Below are positions 44,400-53,296 of a stretch of DNA of 64,000 nt, in pieces. Both the position numbers and the translations under genes were made by a program. Position 1 is the stretch's first letter. Each line of letters starts with the position of its first letter. This stretch comes from Natronospira proteinivora (lineage in GTDB: Bacteria; Pseudomonadota; Gammaproteobacteria; Natronospirales; Natronospiraceae). The stretch is from the NCBI RefSeq assembly GCF_024170465.1, contig NZ_JALJYF010000002.1, forward strand, positions 434,001 through 498,000, read 5' to 3'. The notes beneath the pieces were generated by a model. It saw nothing but the letters and a program-made list of their open reading frames with translations, was not told where the DNA came from and made no database searches.

Positions 44400-45287
44400 T
44401 TATTTAATACGCCTTGAATCACCTAGCATAAACTCAAACTCCACAGGATAGTGATAGGAAGGAAACGCAGATCCAACACGAAATCCAAGCTCACAAACCT
44501 GATTTATTTCTCCGCGACCGACGAGAACCGCCCTCGTATTTGCGCCAATGCCTCTACCGTATCCATCATGGAAGAAATTGTGCTGCGTCAACCAGCGACC
44601 CTTCCTGTTATTCGCAATCCATTCATCACTACTATCGATTCCGCGTGTTGACATCTTTTCTGACGCTAGGTCTAGCACTGCACTCCACTCCGGATCACTA
44701 AACGGCTTACAATTCGTATCACCCCCCATAATTACCACCTCTGAGCCTTCAACCTTGTCACACACATAATCAATCATTTCGATGCCGGTAAGCTCTCGAT
44801 ATCGCCTAGCGCTGGCTGCATTTGAATTTCTCAACCGGAAATTCAAAACGTTTACATGCATACTTTCACTTGCGTCCGAAAATCGACCATGGACGAACAG
44901 AGTACCGCCCGAACCCGACACTCCAGTAGAGTCCGTCTTGAAATTAACCACCGGGTCTCGATCAAGCTCCGGGTGCCATTTTTCTGGGTTGTACATTATT
45001 GGCACCCCATCTCCGCGCTCGTTCGCGCAAAGTGCTGCTGAATTTGGCCAGAGCTCAAGGCCTGTCGCACGCGCAAGGTTTTCCAACGCGGCTGCTTCTG
45101 CGCACCCGAAGTGCTGCAAATTCACAAAATCATAATTACCAGCCAGTATAATCGCGCTGATCAATTCGATCCTCACTTGCCAACCAACATCTTGCGGCAA
45201 CCCGCTCAGATAGCCCTTATCCAGCATATGCGAGGGAGCAGACATTGCACTAAAGCTAAGCACCCGAACCGTAGTAGATTCAGCCAT
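44400..45287 (-). CDS. Endonuclease/exonuclease/phosphatase-fold protein with altered active site
   Basis: 295 residues from ATG 45287, with GGAGGG 8 bases upstream; it overlaps the sulfotransferase-like gene by 8 bases. The fold is recognisable from VVIMGGDTNCKPF (the GDxN strand) and the terminal Ser-Tyr-His-Tyr-Pro in SAFPSYHYPVEFEFML. However, the usual Q-E metal ligand is replaced by Gln-His (FVNLQHFG) and the usual Ser-Asp-His is Ser-Tyr-His, so normal Mg-phosphodiesterase chemistry may be lost. It could act on a nucleotide intermediate or a sugar phosphate, or be a catalytically dead binding protein. Low GC relative to neighbours. Confidence 0.65.
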   Translation of the reverse strand: MAESTTVRVLSFSAMSAPSHMLDKGYLSGLPQDVGWQVRIELISAIILAGNYDFVNLQHFGCAEAAALENLARATGLELWPNSAALCANERGDGVPIMYNPEKWHPELDRDPVVNFKTDSTGVSGSGGTLFVHGRFSDASESMHVNVLNFRLRNSNAASARRYRELTGIEMIDYVCDKVEGSEVVIMGGDTNCKPFSDPEWSAVLDLASEKMSTRGIDSSDEWIANNRKGRWLTQHNFFHDGYGRGIGANTRAVLVGRGEINQVCELGFRVGSAFPSYHYPVEFEFMLGDSRRIK

Positions 45288-47295
45288 GAGTAGAACCCTC
45301 CTCACTCACAGACTGCCCCTGCAGATAGCTTGACAATCTTCCATCACCTTCTATAGCCACCACGATGTCATCCCTCAGGTCGCTTTGTTTATACAACCCA
45401 ACATTCTTCATTGAATCTCTCGGGTTAAACTTGGGGCCCGCCTGCGAGAGAGGCTCCTGACCACCAGTAACCCAAAGAAGCAAACGCCTCCGCTCTTTGC
45501 TGTCCTGCACAAACTGTTCAAACTGAACAGTTTGTACTGCTTTTGTTAATTCACAATCAACGACGGATCGCTCAAATTTTTCAGTTTTCTCCAAATAATC
45601 ACTAATAAACTCTCCAGCCTCAACCTTTCCTTTGCCTTCATCACGCCTAGTAATGTACACATCTCTGGGGTCTCTAAAGGACACGCACATCTTCGATCCA
45701 GAAAAATTACGAATAAGGCAGGCATCCCAAGCTCGGATTACGCTATCGAGAAGTATAGGGACGCTTGGTTTTCGACCAAGCGAGTCGGCCATTGCAGCGA
45801 TTACTGGACCTAGTTGAATAGGAGCCTGGCGCACCCCTTGATCCCTTCCTTTCGCCAACCCCAAGAACAACGCTTTCAATTCATTCAAAATCCGACATCG
45901 AGCGCGGACATCCGACACTTCATCCACTACCCCACTAACCGCATCAGGCCGCTTAGTTCCAAATGGAATCCCGAGATAATTGGACGAAATAAACCGAGCC
46001 AGAGTTTCGATCCATTCTCTCTCGCTGCTTTTACTAGCATTAATTACGCCAATAAGATCCGTTCGCGCCCCACTGATCCATAGACAGTCTTTCGGAAACC
46101 GGAATGCGTTCGTATGAGCCTCTAAGTAATCTGCTATTGCCCCAGCTCCCGAATAATGAAATCCTGAAGTAAGCCAAATACGAGGATAGGTTGCCGAAAG
46201 ACTAGAGCACCGTCCCACACAGTCCGCCGGGTCTCTTATCTTGCAGAATATTTCGAAGATAATTTCTTTTTCATCAGACGACAAAGATGAATTATCACAA
46301 ATAATCTCTGCTAATTTAGGTAGATTGCTACTCGTTATAGATTTGCACTCAAAAAGAATCCTCTCACCTTGAGAAATTCTTTTTAGCATGTTAAATGCTT
46401 TTTTTTCATACCGTAAAATCTCTGCATCTTTCGAAATAGACGAATAATATTCGTTTACAACCCCACCCACCTCGTCATATCGCTTTGCTTTATAGGAGAT
46501 TTTCACATACTCACGCAAAACTGACGGCGATACTGCCGAACCCGCACTATTAATATATGTCTTTAATGCACTCAAATACCGTCCACGACCAGAGAATGAA
46601 TCCAATTTGAGCAAAATAAGAGGATCTTTCGGGCATTTTGAATAAAGCTCTATGCTAGACCATTCTTTGATAAGCAGATTCGCGCAATACCGCGCCTCGG
46701 CTCGAGTCGACTCTCGACGCATATATCTATCCTTGGTAAATGCTGCCGTTAACTCTTCTAGAACAAATGCGCGCGTCGGAACATCACTGGAAACGGCTAT
46801 CTTCAAGATCGCTTCGATTGCGCGTGACCAGCCATATATCGTCGAAAATGGAACCAATAACCCGGAGGCGTGCTTGGATTGACCAGGCATCAGAACTGCA
46901 CGTAACAACTCACTTGCGACTTGATCAACACTTTCAACGCTATTTACGTGACCACCGACATGCGTTAGCATGAACTTTCTTTTCATTCGTTCATAACAAT
47001 CATCACAATCCTCAAGTCGATAAAATAACATTTCACTCCATCTCATCGACTCAAACGCGGGACCAAGGTCACCAATAAATCGCCACGCCTTTGGGCTGAC
47101 AAAGTACTCGGAAAGATACTCATAAGCATAAAGCGTTGACAGCGCTTTCCTATTATTCTTAAAGCTCGCCAAAATAAGCGCGCGATACACGCGCTCGCTT
47201 ACTGCAGGTCTCTCAAGAGCAGCGATTCGCTCAATTATATCTAAAGCTTTAATCCAATCGCCGCTATCTGCAGCATGCCGGTAGTTCTTCCACAT
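45280..47295 (-). CDS. Sulfotransferase-like P-loop protein (C), AT-rich
   Basis: 671 residues. Helical N-terminal half (residues 1-340, TPR-like ALDIIERIAALERPAVSERVYRALIL). The phosphate loop is SGFHYSGAGAIADYLEA at about 378, the 3'-phosphate site VSFRDPRDVYITRRDEG at about 545, and the C-terminal motif FNPRDSMKNVGLY. Related in layout to proteins A and B but very divergent, and encoded by visibly AT-rich DNA. A genuine PAPS sulfotransferase, or a transferase for 3'-phospho-CDP-phosphoramidate; no experimental or sequence evidence in the window decides. Start ATG 47295; its ribosome site is weak. Confidence 0.68.
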   Translation of the reverse strand: MWKNYRHAADSGDWIKALDIIERIAALERPAVSERVYRALILASFKNNRKALSTLYAYEYLSEYFVSPKAWRFIGDLGPAFESMRWSEMLFYRLEDCDDCYERMKRKFMLTHVGGHVNSVESVDQVASELLRAVLMPGQSKHASGLLVPFSTIYGWSRAIEAILKIAVSSDVPTRAFVLEELTAAFTKDRYMRRESTRAEARYCANLLIKEWSSIELYSKCPKDPLILLKLDSFSGRGRYLSALKTYINSAGSAVSPSVLREYVKISYKAKRYDEVGGVVNEYYSSISKDAEILRYEKKAFNMLKRISQGERILFECKSITSSNLPKLAEIICDNSSLSSDEKEIIFEIFCKIRDPADCVGRCSSLSATYPRIWLTSGFHYSGAGAIADYLEAHTNAFRFPKDCLWISGARTDLIGVINASKSSEREWIETLARFISSNYLGIPFGTKRPDAVSGVVDEVSDVRARCRILNELKALFLGLAKGRDQGVRQAPIQLGPVIAAMADSLGRKPSVPILLDSVIRAWDACLIRNFSGSKMCVSFRDPRDVYITRRDEGKGKVEAGEFISDYLEKTEKFERSVVDCELTKAVQTVQFEQFVQDSKERRRLLLWVTGGQEPLSQAGPKFNPRDSMKNVGLYKQSDLRDDIVVAIEGDGRLSSYLQGQSVSEEGSTHG

Positions 47296-47431
47296 ATTTC
47301 GCCGCCCATGATTACTAAATCAAAAGCCTGGAATCACAGCTTAGGCGGCCGGACTCAAGAGCATCCAGCTATAGCTAGCGCTATCATTCCAGGCACGAAA
47401 ACTAAGTCCAGGCCAACCACAGTTCCACCAA

Positions 47432-48454
47432 TCACTCACTTTCCCCTAATTGATCTGTCAGCTGCTCAGCTGCTGCGACTACATCAGTAAGCCTTTCGAG
47501 ATCATGAGTCGATTTCACATTCAGGTTAACCGGCGCCCACTTTTCAACATATGCGGCACATGTCGCTGCCTTCACATCTGAAAACGACAATGCGTCATAT
47601 TTGAGACCAGATGACCTACAAAGCTCCGACCAATATCGAGCCAAAGCAGCCTCGCCTCCACTCGACCCACGCGCAATATAGTAATAAAGCCAATACAACT
47701 CATATCCTACGGGCCCATAGAATACCCTCCCGAAGTCGCGCAAAGATACGACGTCCGAGTCAATTGAGATATTCCAATGATTGAAATCGCCATGGGTCAG
47801 GACCATTGGCAGGCTCGACAAATACTCGGAAACAACAGACCATTTCCGAGAAACAACATCCAGACGCTCCCACAAAGAACGGAGCGATGCGCGACTCGCG
47901 CCGCCGAAGACATCTACTAAGGTTGAAAGCGCCGGAACTTTTAGTCCACGCCCTTTATCGAGAACAGGCACACTGACTCGATCGTTGTCCCGATAAGGAT
48001 TGGCGCTATGAAATTCGGCCACCGCATCGATAACGAGACGCGGCACAGCCCGGCAGCTGCCACCGGGATCCACATTCAACCGATTGTCCTCCAAGCAAGG
48101 AAAAAATAGGTAAATCCTTCCTTCAAAGCAAATGACTCTCTCCGCAACAACCATGCTGTATAATTGGCCACGCGGATTAACATTACCTTTTTCAACATCT
48201 TCGAATAGCTTCGCTTCTGCCCGCTTACTGCCATCGACAACCTTCAAAAACTTGAGAGTGTCACAACCATAAACCTTGCCGGTATAAATATTCGCAGATC
48301 CCCCTGTCTTCGGCTCGATCCTCAGATTATCAAAGCACTCTCTTTCACGAGACATTCTCTCAAAGTCATCTCTTACTGCGGAGACGTACTTTTCAAACTC
48401 TGCTTTTCTGCGGGTGCGATTAGCGGAAACCCTTAAGGCTTTGACTGGATCCAT
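47432..48454 (-). CDS. APH/choline-kinase-type phosphotransferase
   Basis: 340 residues from ATG 48454 (a GTG lies directly before it). The kinase-like catalytic loop LTHGDFNHWNI (H-G-D-x-x-x-x-N) and the D-F-G-like VSLRDFGRVFYGPVGYEL are intact. N-terminal EPKTGGSANIYTGKVYG stands for the nucleotide loop. It should phosphorylate a small molecule or sugar hydroxyl with ATP. In this block it could supply a sugar phosphate, or stand in for the kinase step (Cj1415) of the phosphoramidate pathway; the second idea is speculation. AT-rich, like its neighbours. Confidence 0.78.
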   Translation of the reverse strand: MDPVKALRVSANRTRRKAEFEKYVSAVRDDFERMSRERECFDNLRIEPKTGGSANIYTGKVYGCDTLKFLKVVDGSKRAEAKLFEDVEKGNVNPRGQLYSMVVAERVICFEGRIYLFFPCLEDNRLNVDPGGSCRAVPRLVIDAVAEFHSANPYRDNDRVSVPVLDKGRGLKVPALSTLVDVFGGASRASLRSLWERLDVVSRKWSVVSEYLSSLPMVLTHGDFNHWNISIDSDVVSLRDFGRVFYGPVGYELYWLYYYIARGSSGGEAALARYWSELCRSSGLKYDALSFSDVKAATCAAYVEKWAPVNLNVKSTHDLERLTDVVAAAEQLTDQLGESE

Positions 48455-48504
48455 CACGAACTATTTCTCTTACAATTTAAATTTAGAAGGAACGGCATAC
48501 ACAA

Positions 48505-50178
48505 TCACCCTTGATCACCCTGCTCCGCTACCAGCTCATTCAATTCAGCTAGATAGGATTTTGGCATTCTTTGACCCTCGGACGGATAAACATCAGGCAG
48601 CTGCTCCAGAGACAAGGACCGATGGCGGCTACGAAACAACTCTCGGTGCAACTCCCTCTTTGAAAGATCCGATGTTATTCTACCTTCCGTCACATCGTAG
48701 ATATCTGCCGTAAGATTCTTTCCGGTAAATGGCTGAAAAAGCACCGGGTACCTTTCCCACCAAACAGAACCACGCCCCCCAAAATGCTTAACACGCTCAA
48801 TAAATTCGGTATCAGCGTTCTTCCAAAGGTTTTCATAGTATCCGTAAATCCGATGCACATCCGCTTGTGCACACAGAGAGGCTGTGCCATATCGATCGGC
48901 CTTTCCATCAAGCGGTAGCAAACGAAAGTCCCCGTCCACTCGAACAATATCGCCGAACGTCACTTCGACTCGAGGTATATCCAAGGAACTCAACTGCACA
49001 GCTGCTCGCTGAGATACACTAAAATCGTCAGAATCATTTACAAGATATACGCCATCGTTCTTAACTTCATTCGATATTATTGAATTGCGTATCCTATATG
49101 TTCCGATATTTTGCTCATTGCGCCGAACTGTCAGGAACAAATGATCCACTAACATATTTTTAAACTTCATGGCTACATCAACTGAGCCATCCGTACTACA
49201 GTCATCTATCAGGACCACTTTGCACTCAGGATAAGTCTGCATAGCCACCGAATAGAGCGCAGAACACAAATGCTCTTCTTTATTGTGATTCGACATAGCG
49301 AAAGTCACGCCATGGGACGCGTCACTCCAGAGCGGCCTTGAAAGCTTGCGAACAGAGAGGATCATTCTCGGAACACTCCACGGACCATCCAACTGATCGC
49401 AGGACTTCACGCTGGAGCTTATCGGCTGAATATCGACGATGAGCTCGCCGCCATCTGCAAGTTCTAATCGACCGGGCCGACGATTTTCCTGCGGGCAATC
49501 CCTTTGACTAGCGCTACTTTCCTTAAAACCAGATTCAAGACATAAGATACTTTTGAATTCTGATACGGGCAGCCCGCCAACCAGGAAAGGCAAGGATTGA
49601 AATTCACTCAGGCCTCCAAACCTTTTCAAACCAGTATCTGTGACGAATAGGACTGGACATTCTGACACATCTTCAGCAGCACCCTGCAGCATGGGGCTTG
49701 CGGAAACAGCGGAACGGGTATCTTCATCGGACCGAAAATCATCTGTTCTTACAGAAACGGAGACCCGACCATGAACGATACCGGATGGGTCGCCAGCCTT
49801 GCCAAAATCAATAAGATCGCGAATCAAGAAGGGCCAGCGATTCTCAAGATCGCTCAACTTCAAAAATACCAAACGGCGGGCGTTTTCCCGGCGAGCACAT
49901 TCAAGCGTATCCGACATAAACTGACCACGCTGATCTGAAATATACGCTCGATCAATTAAATCCTGGCTGAACAGCCTCTCCCCAACATCTGATTCAAAAA
50001 AGGCGTTAGGGCCAGAGAAAGAAAACATTACACCTAAATTAAACCGCTTCCGTAACGCACGTAACGAAACCGAAACACGGTCGACAGAGACAATCGGCCT
50101 GTCCTGAACAACAACCAGCACTAAATCAGGTAAATTACTCAATCGCTCCCCCACGATGCCAATCACAAAGCCTTGCAA
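48505..50178 (-). CDS. Glycosyltransferase family 2 with long N-terminal domain
   Basis: 557 residues. The GT-A core begins at about 290: VTFAMSNHNKEEHLCSALYS, VVLIDDCSTDGSVD, RRNEQNIGTYRIRNS and VYLVNDSDDFSVSQR with the DxD-like metal site. The first 280 residues (VLVVVQDRPIVSVDRVSVSL at the start) have no match I recognise and may form an accessory domain. The N-x-G-T-Y and N-D-S-D-D motifs also occur in the GT2 half of the protein at 24097. Start ATG 50178 overlaps the upstream gene by 16 bases. AT-rich codon use. Confidence 0.8.
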   Translation of the reverse strand: MQGFVIGIVGERLSNLPDLVLVVVQDRPIVSVDRVSVSLRALRKRFNLGVMFSFSGPNAFFESDVGERLFSQDLIDRAYISDQRGQFMSDTLECARRENARRLVFLKLSDLENRWPFLIRDLIDFGKAGDPSGIVHGRVSVSVRTDDFRSDEDTRSAVSASPMLQGAAEDVSECPVLFVTDTGLKRFGGLSEFQSLPFLVGGLPVSEFKSILCLESGFKESSASQRDCPQENRRPGRLELADGGELIVDIQPISSSVKSCDQLDGPWSVPRMILSVRKLSRPLWSDASHGVTFAMSNHNKEEHLCSALYSVAMQTYPECKVVLIDDCSTDGSVDVAMKFKNMLVDHLFLTVRRNEQNIGTYRIRNSIISNEVKNDGVYLVNDSDDFSVSQRAAVQLSSLDIPRVEVTFGDIVRVDGDFRLLPLDGKADRYGTASLCAQADVHRIYGYYENLWKNADTEFIERVKHFGGRGSVWWERYPVLFQPFTGKNLTADIYDVTEGRITSDLSKRELHRELFRSRHRSLSLEQLPDVYPSEGQRMPKSYLAELNELVAEQGDQG

Positions 50179-51173
50179 ACATCAAGGACGGAATATCCGT
50201 AGTTTGCAGAGAAATATTTCTCCAAGGCTCCTACGGCATCGTCATTTTTATTTCCACTACCGCTTGAGTTATGCGCTTTATAAAGACTTACGTCACGATA
50301 TTCTTTCGAGTAGTCGACCACAGGGAAGCTCTCATAATCAGACGTAGCTGCCTTTGGGCGTAGGACAATCGATCGGACACCGTTCAATGCCGTATGCCAC
50401 TTTATCCACAAATCATCGGCCGTAGGCGCAGCGTCTAGCGCACCACCCATATCCATGAACTCATCAGTAAAGAAGCTAGTGGAATAAATCACCCCATCTT
50501 TCCCGGTGGGGACGTTCAAAAAACTCGGTTCTGGAACGCCTAGTTGCCACTCAGAATAGGGTGCAATTTCATTCTCGGCTAAGCACATTCTTCGCCCGCG
50601 GAATGCGACCACACACTTGGACCTGAGGTATTCCTGATATAGACGCTCGAGAAAATAGTAAGGATAGAGCGTATCGTCATCTGCAGTGACGAACAGCTGG
50701 CCGCTGGCAGATTCTTCTCCGGCACACTCTTCCACATAGGGAACAATTTTCCGATACGAGCCCGTATTCCTGGTCCACTTAATTTCGACCCGCTCCATTT
50801 TGCGGATCGGTCCTAAGCGAGGGTCTTTTCTACTCACCCCATTATCTAGCAGGCGTGGATCTTCCGAGAGATACAGAACAATCCGCCTGGGAGTGAGGCT
50901 TTGATTACTCAATGAATGCAAGACTGGGATAATACGATCCAGCCTGGAGCTGATTGTTGTGAGAGTCACATCTATCTGAGGAGAAGATTGATGCTCGATC
51001 GCTCCGGCTTCGGGAGCCTCGCCGGCTTTTCTGGCCTCGCAGAGGCGAATATTATAGTCGAGCAGATGCGCAAGCTCTGGTGTTTGAGCTTGTGCTTTTC
51101 GATATTGCGCCAATGCATCGTCATAGCGCGCCATTCGCATTAATTCATATGCAGCTTCGAGAGTCTGACTCAT
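50163..51173 (-). CDS. Glycosyltransferase-like GT-A protein with N-terminal TPR motif
   Basis: 336 residues. Residues 1-45 are TPR-like (LEAAYELMRMARYDDALAQYRKAQAQTPE). The core starts VTLTTISSRLDRIIPVLHSL and has RRIVLYLSEDPRLL, GQLFVTADDDTLYPYYFLERL (the DDD metal motif) and, further on, TADDLWIKWHTAL with the typical D-D/ED catalytic acid. This fits a GT2-like inverting transferase, close to capsule synthesis glycosyltransferases. Donor unknown. Confidence 0.78.
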   Translation of the reverse strand: MSQTLEAAYELMRMARYDDALAQYRKAQAQTPELAHLLDYNIRLCEARKAGEAPEAGAIEHQSSPQIDVTLTTISSRLDRIIPVLHSLSNQSLTPRRIVLYLSEDPRLLDNGVSRKDPRLGPIRKMERVEIKWTRNTGSYRKIVPYVEECAGEESASGQLFVTADDDTLYPYYFLERLYQEYLRSKCVVAFRGRRMCLAENEIAPYSEWQLGVPEPSFLNVPTGKDGVIYSTSFFTDEFMDMGGALDAAPTADDLWIKWHTALNGVRSIVLRPKAATSDYESFPVVDYSKEYRDVSLYKAHNSSGSGNKNDDAVGALEKYFSANYGYSVLDVCKAL

Positions 51174-51212
51174 AGCTCACTCATTCCGTGTTTTCAGATT
51201 TCCGTCCTAGTG

Positions 51213-53246
51213 TTATTCGACGCCCATTAGGACCGCGCCTTTTTCGAAGGCCAATTCGGTTCTCGAAACGCTCAATCCGCGTCGATCTGCCTCTTGCTCC
51301 CACAAGTTAAGCACAGCAGCCTCGTCGTCCCTTTTTGAGTCATCCATAAGAAAGTCGACCTGATGGCCCGCGAATCCTTTCATGATCACGGGAAATGCAG
51401 GATACCGTGCGTTTTTCGTGGTTTTTCCGGGTGGGCCGTCAACCAGGCAGAGAATCTTTACTGGATGATCACTCATGCGATGAGCAAGAGATTGGATCAC
51501 CTGTTCACAGTCATAGTAGAGATACTGTTCCCCATTGCCGCTTCTAAAGTCCATGAGGGGGGCATGAACAAGCTCTACAAACTCGGCTAAACCAGCACGC
51601 TGGAGATTCTCAGCTGTCTTCTTATAAAACTCTCGCATATGCTCGAATGCGACAATTCGAGGCATGACATCTGCGCGAGCCAACTCCTTTGCAACCTGAT
51701 GAGTGGGCACCCCTGAACTCAACCCCTCCGACCTGGGGTCTGCAGTCGTAGTATGGTGGCTGAGCTCACGGCGACTTGCACTAACATCCTCCATGCCAGC
51801 CGATCGCATCTTTTGAGCAACCGCATGCGCCATGAGTACAGTCGAGCTACCGCTGCCAAATTCAACGATAAGGTCGTAATCTCGATCATTTATTAGGCGC
51901 ATCAAATAGAGTGCCAGGTCAGGTGATATCGGCCATCCGTGGAGGTCAGGCAATATCTGGCCACTCTCCATAAAGGCGTTGAGCCCGATATAAGACTCTA
52001 CCTGCTTCGCGGAATTATCTATGCGAGATACGATCTTATTGAGGACACGCCCTTCCATCGCCTCCCTAGTCTGCTTCTGCTCAGCCGCGACTTTCTCAAA
52101 CTTTTCAGACTGGGCTTCCAGAAGCTTCTTGAGTTCCTCACCAACTGCGGGCTGTGATTGCGCCTCAGTCTTGAAGCGCTGCGCTTCTTCACGCGCTTCA
52201 CGGAGCTTTTCCTCAATGCGCTCGCAACGCTTTTTGGCGTCCTTGGCTTCCGCTAAGGTATTCTGAGCCTGCTCTTTGTATTGACCACGCTCGACCCAGG
52301 TCTTTTTTAGCTCACCCTGGACTTTCTCGAGCTCCTTGCGGATGGACTCGTGCTCGGCAAGCTTTTTCTCCAACTTGCTAGCCTGCTCGGCTTTTTTCTT
52401 TAGCTCCGCCAGCTTCTGGGCGCTGTCTTCCCGCTCTTGTCGCAACGCGGATAACTCGGCTTGAAGGCGCTCAGCTTGTTTTTCTGATTCCTTTAATTTG
52501 CCCTCCAGCGCTCCAACACTTTCCTTGGTCTCTTCGACTTGAGTCTCCAGACTTTCTCTGGTGCTCTTCTCGCGCTTGAGTTGCTTCTCAAGCTTTCGCA
52601 GTTTCAGGGCGGCGAGGTCCCGCTGGAAGCTTTTTATGGGACGAATTGGGTCGGTATTTTCGTCGGTTGTGCTGAGCGTGTAATTCGCATCAAGCAATCG
52701 CTGCTCGATCTCATTGATCGATCTGGCACCTGCGTAGAGCGGTACCGTGGGTGCCTGTACGATCAGGTGGCTGATCTGCTCGATGGCTTCGCTTTCGATC
52801 AGCGCTTCGACAATGGCGCATTCTTCGCCGGGCGTTTCAATGACCACGGCATTGAACTGCTCGGCGTCAAGGGCTTCTCTCTTTATCAGTTCATCAATGC
52901 CGGTAACTGCATGAGGGACGCGCTTGCGGGTGCGGATACCGGGGAAGAGTTCAAGCAGGCGTTCGGGTTCGCGGAGGCTGCTGGCATCAGGGTAATTGAG
53001 TACATGCAGTTCGCCCTGGCCGCTTTTTGCGGAGACGGCATCATCCAGCACGGAGACATCGTCCATGCTCTCGGCCAGGGTTGTGAGGTCTGCCACGCGG
53101 ACCTGGTCCGCTTCCACCAGGACCACGCGCTGGAAACCGGCGCTGCGCCAGGCACTCAGATCTCGTCCACGGCCTGCCCCCAGGTGGATCAACACACCTG
53201 GCTTTTTGCCCGAAAGGTCTGGAATTAGGTTTTTGCTAGCAAGCAT
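51213..53246 (-). CDS. Two methyltransferase-like domains joined by a coiled coil
   Basis: 677 residues. Residues 15-200 look like an FkbM-type methyltransferase (VLIHLGAGRGRDLSAWRSAGF, VVLVEA, later FNAVVIETPGEE). Residues 215-430 are an uninterrupted charged heptad region (KLEKQLKREKSTRESLETQVEE onward), long enough for a rod of roughly 30 nm. The C-terminus is a second SAM-like domain (PISPDLALYLMRLI, DLIVEFGSGSSTVLMAHAV, IVAFEHMREFYKKTAENL). The layout recalls WbdD, a methyltransferase-kinase whose coiled coil measures O-antigen length. A chain-terminating or length-gauging role is inference. Confidence 0.72.
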   Translation of the reverse strand: MLASKNLIPDLSGKKPGVLIHLGAGRGRDLSAWRSAGFQRVVLVEADQVRVADLTTLAESMDDVSVLDDAVSAKSGQGELHVLNYPDASSLREPERLLELFPGIRTRKRVPHAVTGIDELIKREALDAEQFNAVVIETPGEECAIVEALIESEAIEQISHLIVQAPTVPLYAGARSINEIEQRLLDANYTLSTTDENTDPIRPIKSFQRDLAALKLRKLEKQLKREKSTRESLETQVEETKESVGALEGKLKESEKQAERLQAELSALRQEREDSAQKLAELKKKAEQASKLEKKLAEHESIRKELEKVQGELKKTWVERGQYKEQAQNTLAEAKDAKKRCERIEEKLREAREEAQRFKTEAQSQPAVGEELKKLLEAQSEKFEKVAAEQKQTREAMEGRVLNKIVSRIDNSAKQVESYIGLNAFMESGQILPDLHGWPISPDLALYLMRLINDRDYDLIVEFGSGSSTVLMAHAVAQKMRSAGMEDVSASRRELSHHTTTADPRSEGLSSGVPTHQVAKELARADVMPRIVAFEHMREFYKKTAENLQRAGLAEFVELVHAPLMDFRSGNGEQYLYYDCEQVIQSLAHRMSDHPVKILCLVDGPPGKTTKNARYPAFPVIMKGFAGHQVDFLMDDSKRDDEAAVLNLWEQEADRRGLSVSRTELAFEKGAVLMGVE

Positions 53247-53296
53247 GGTTCATCCGAAATGTTATTAAGTGATGAGCGCAAGGGTGAAGGTCCGAG

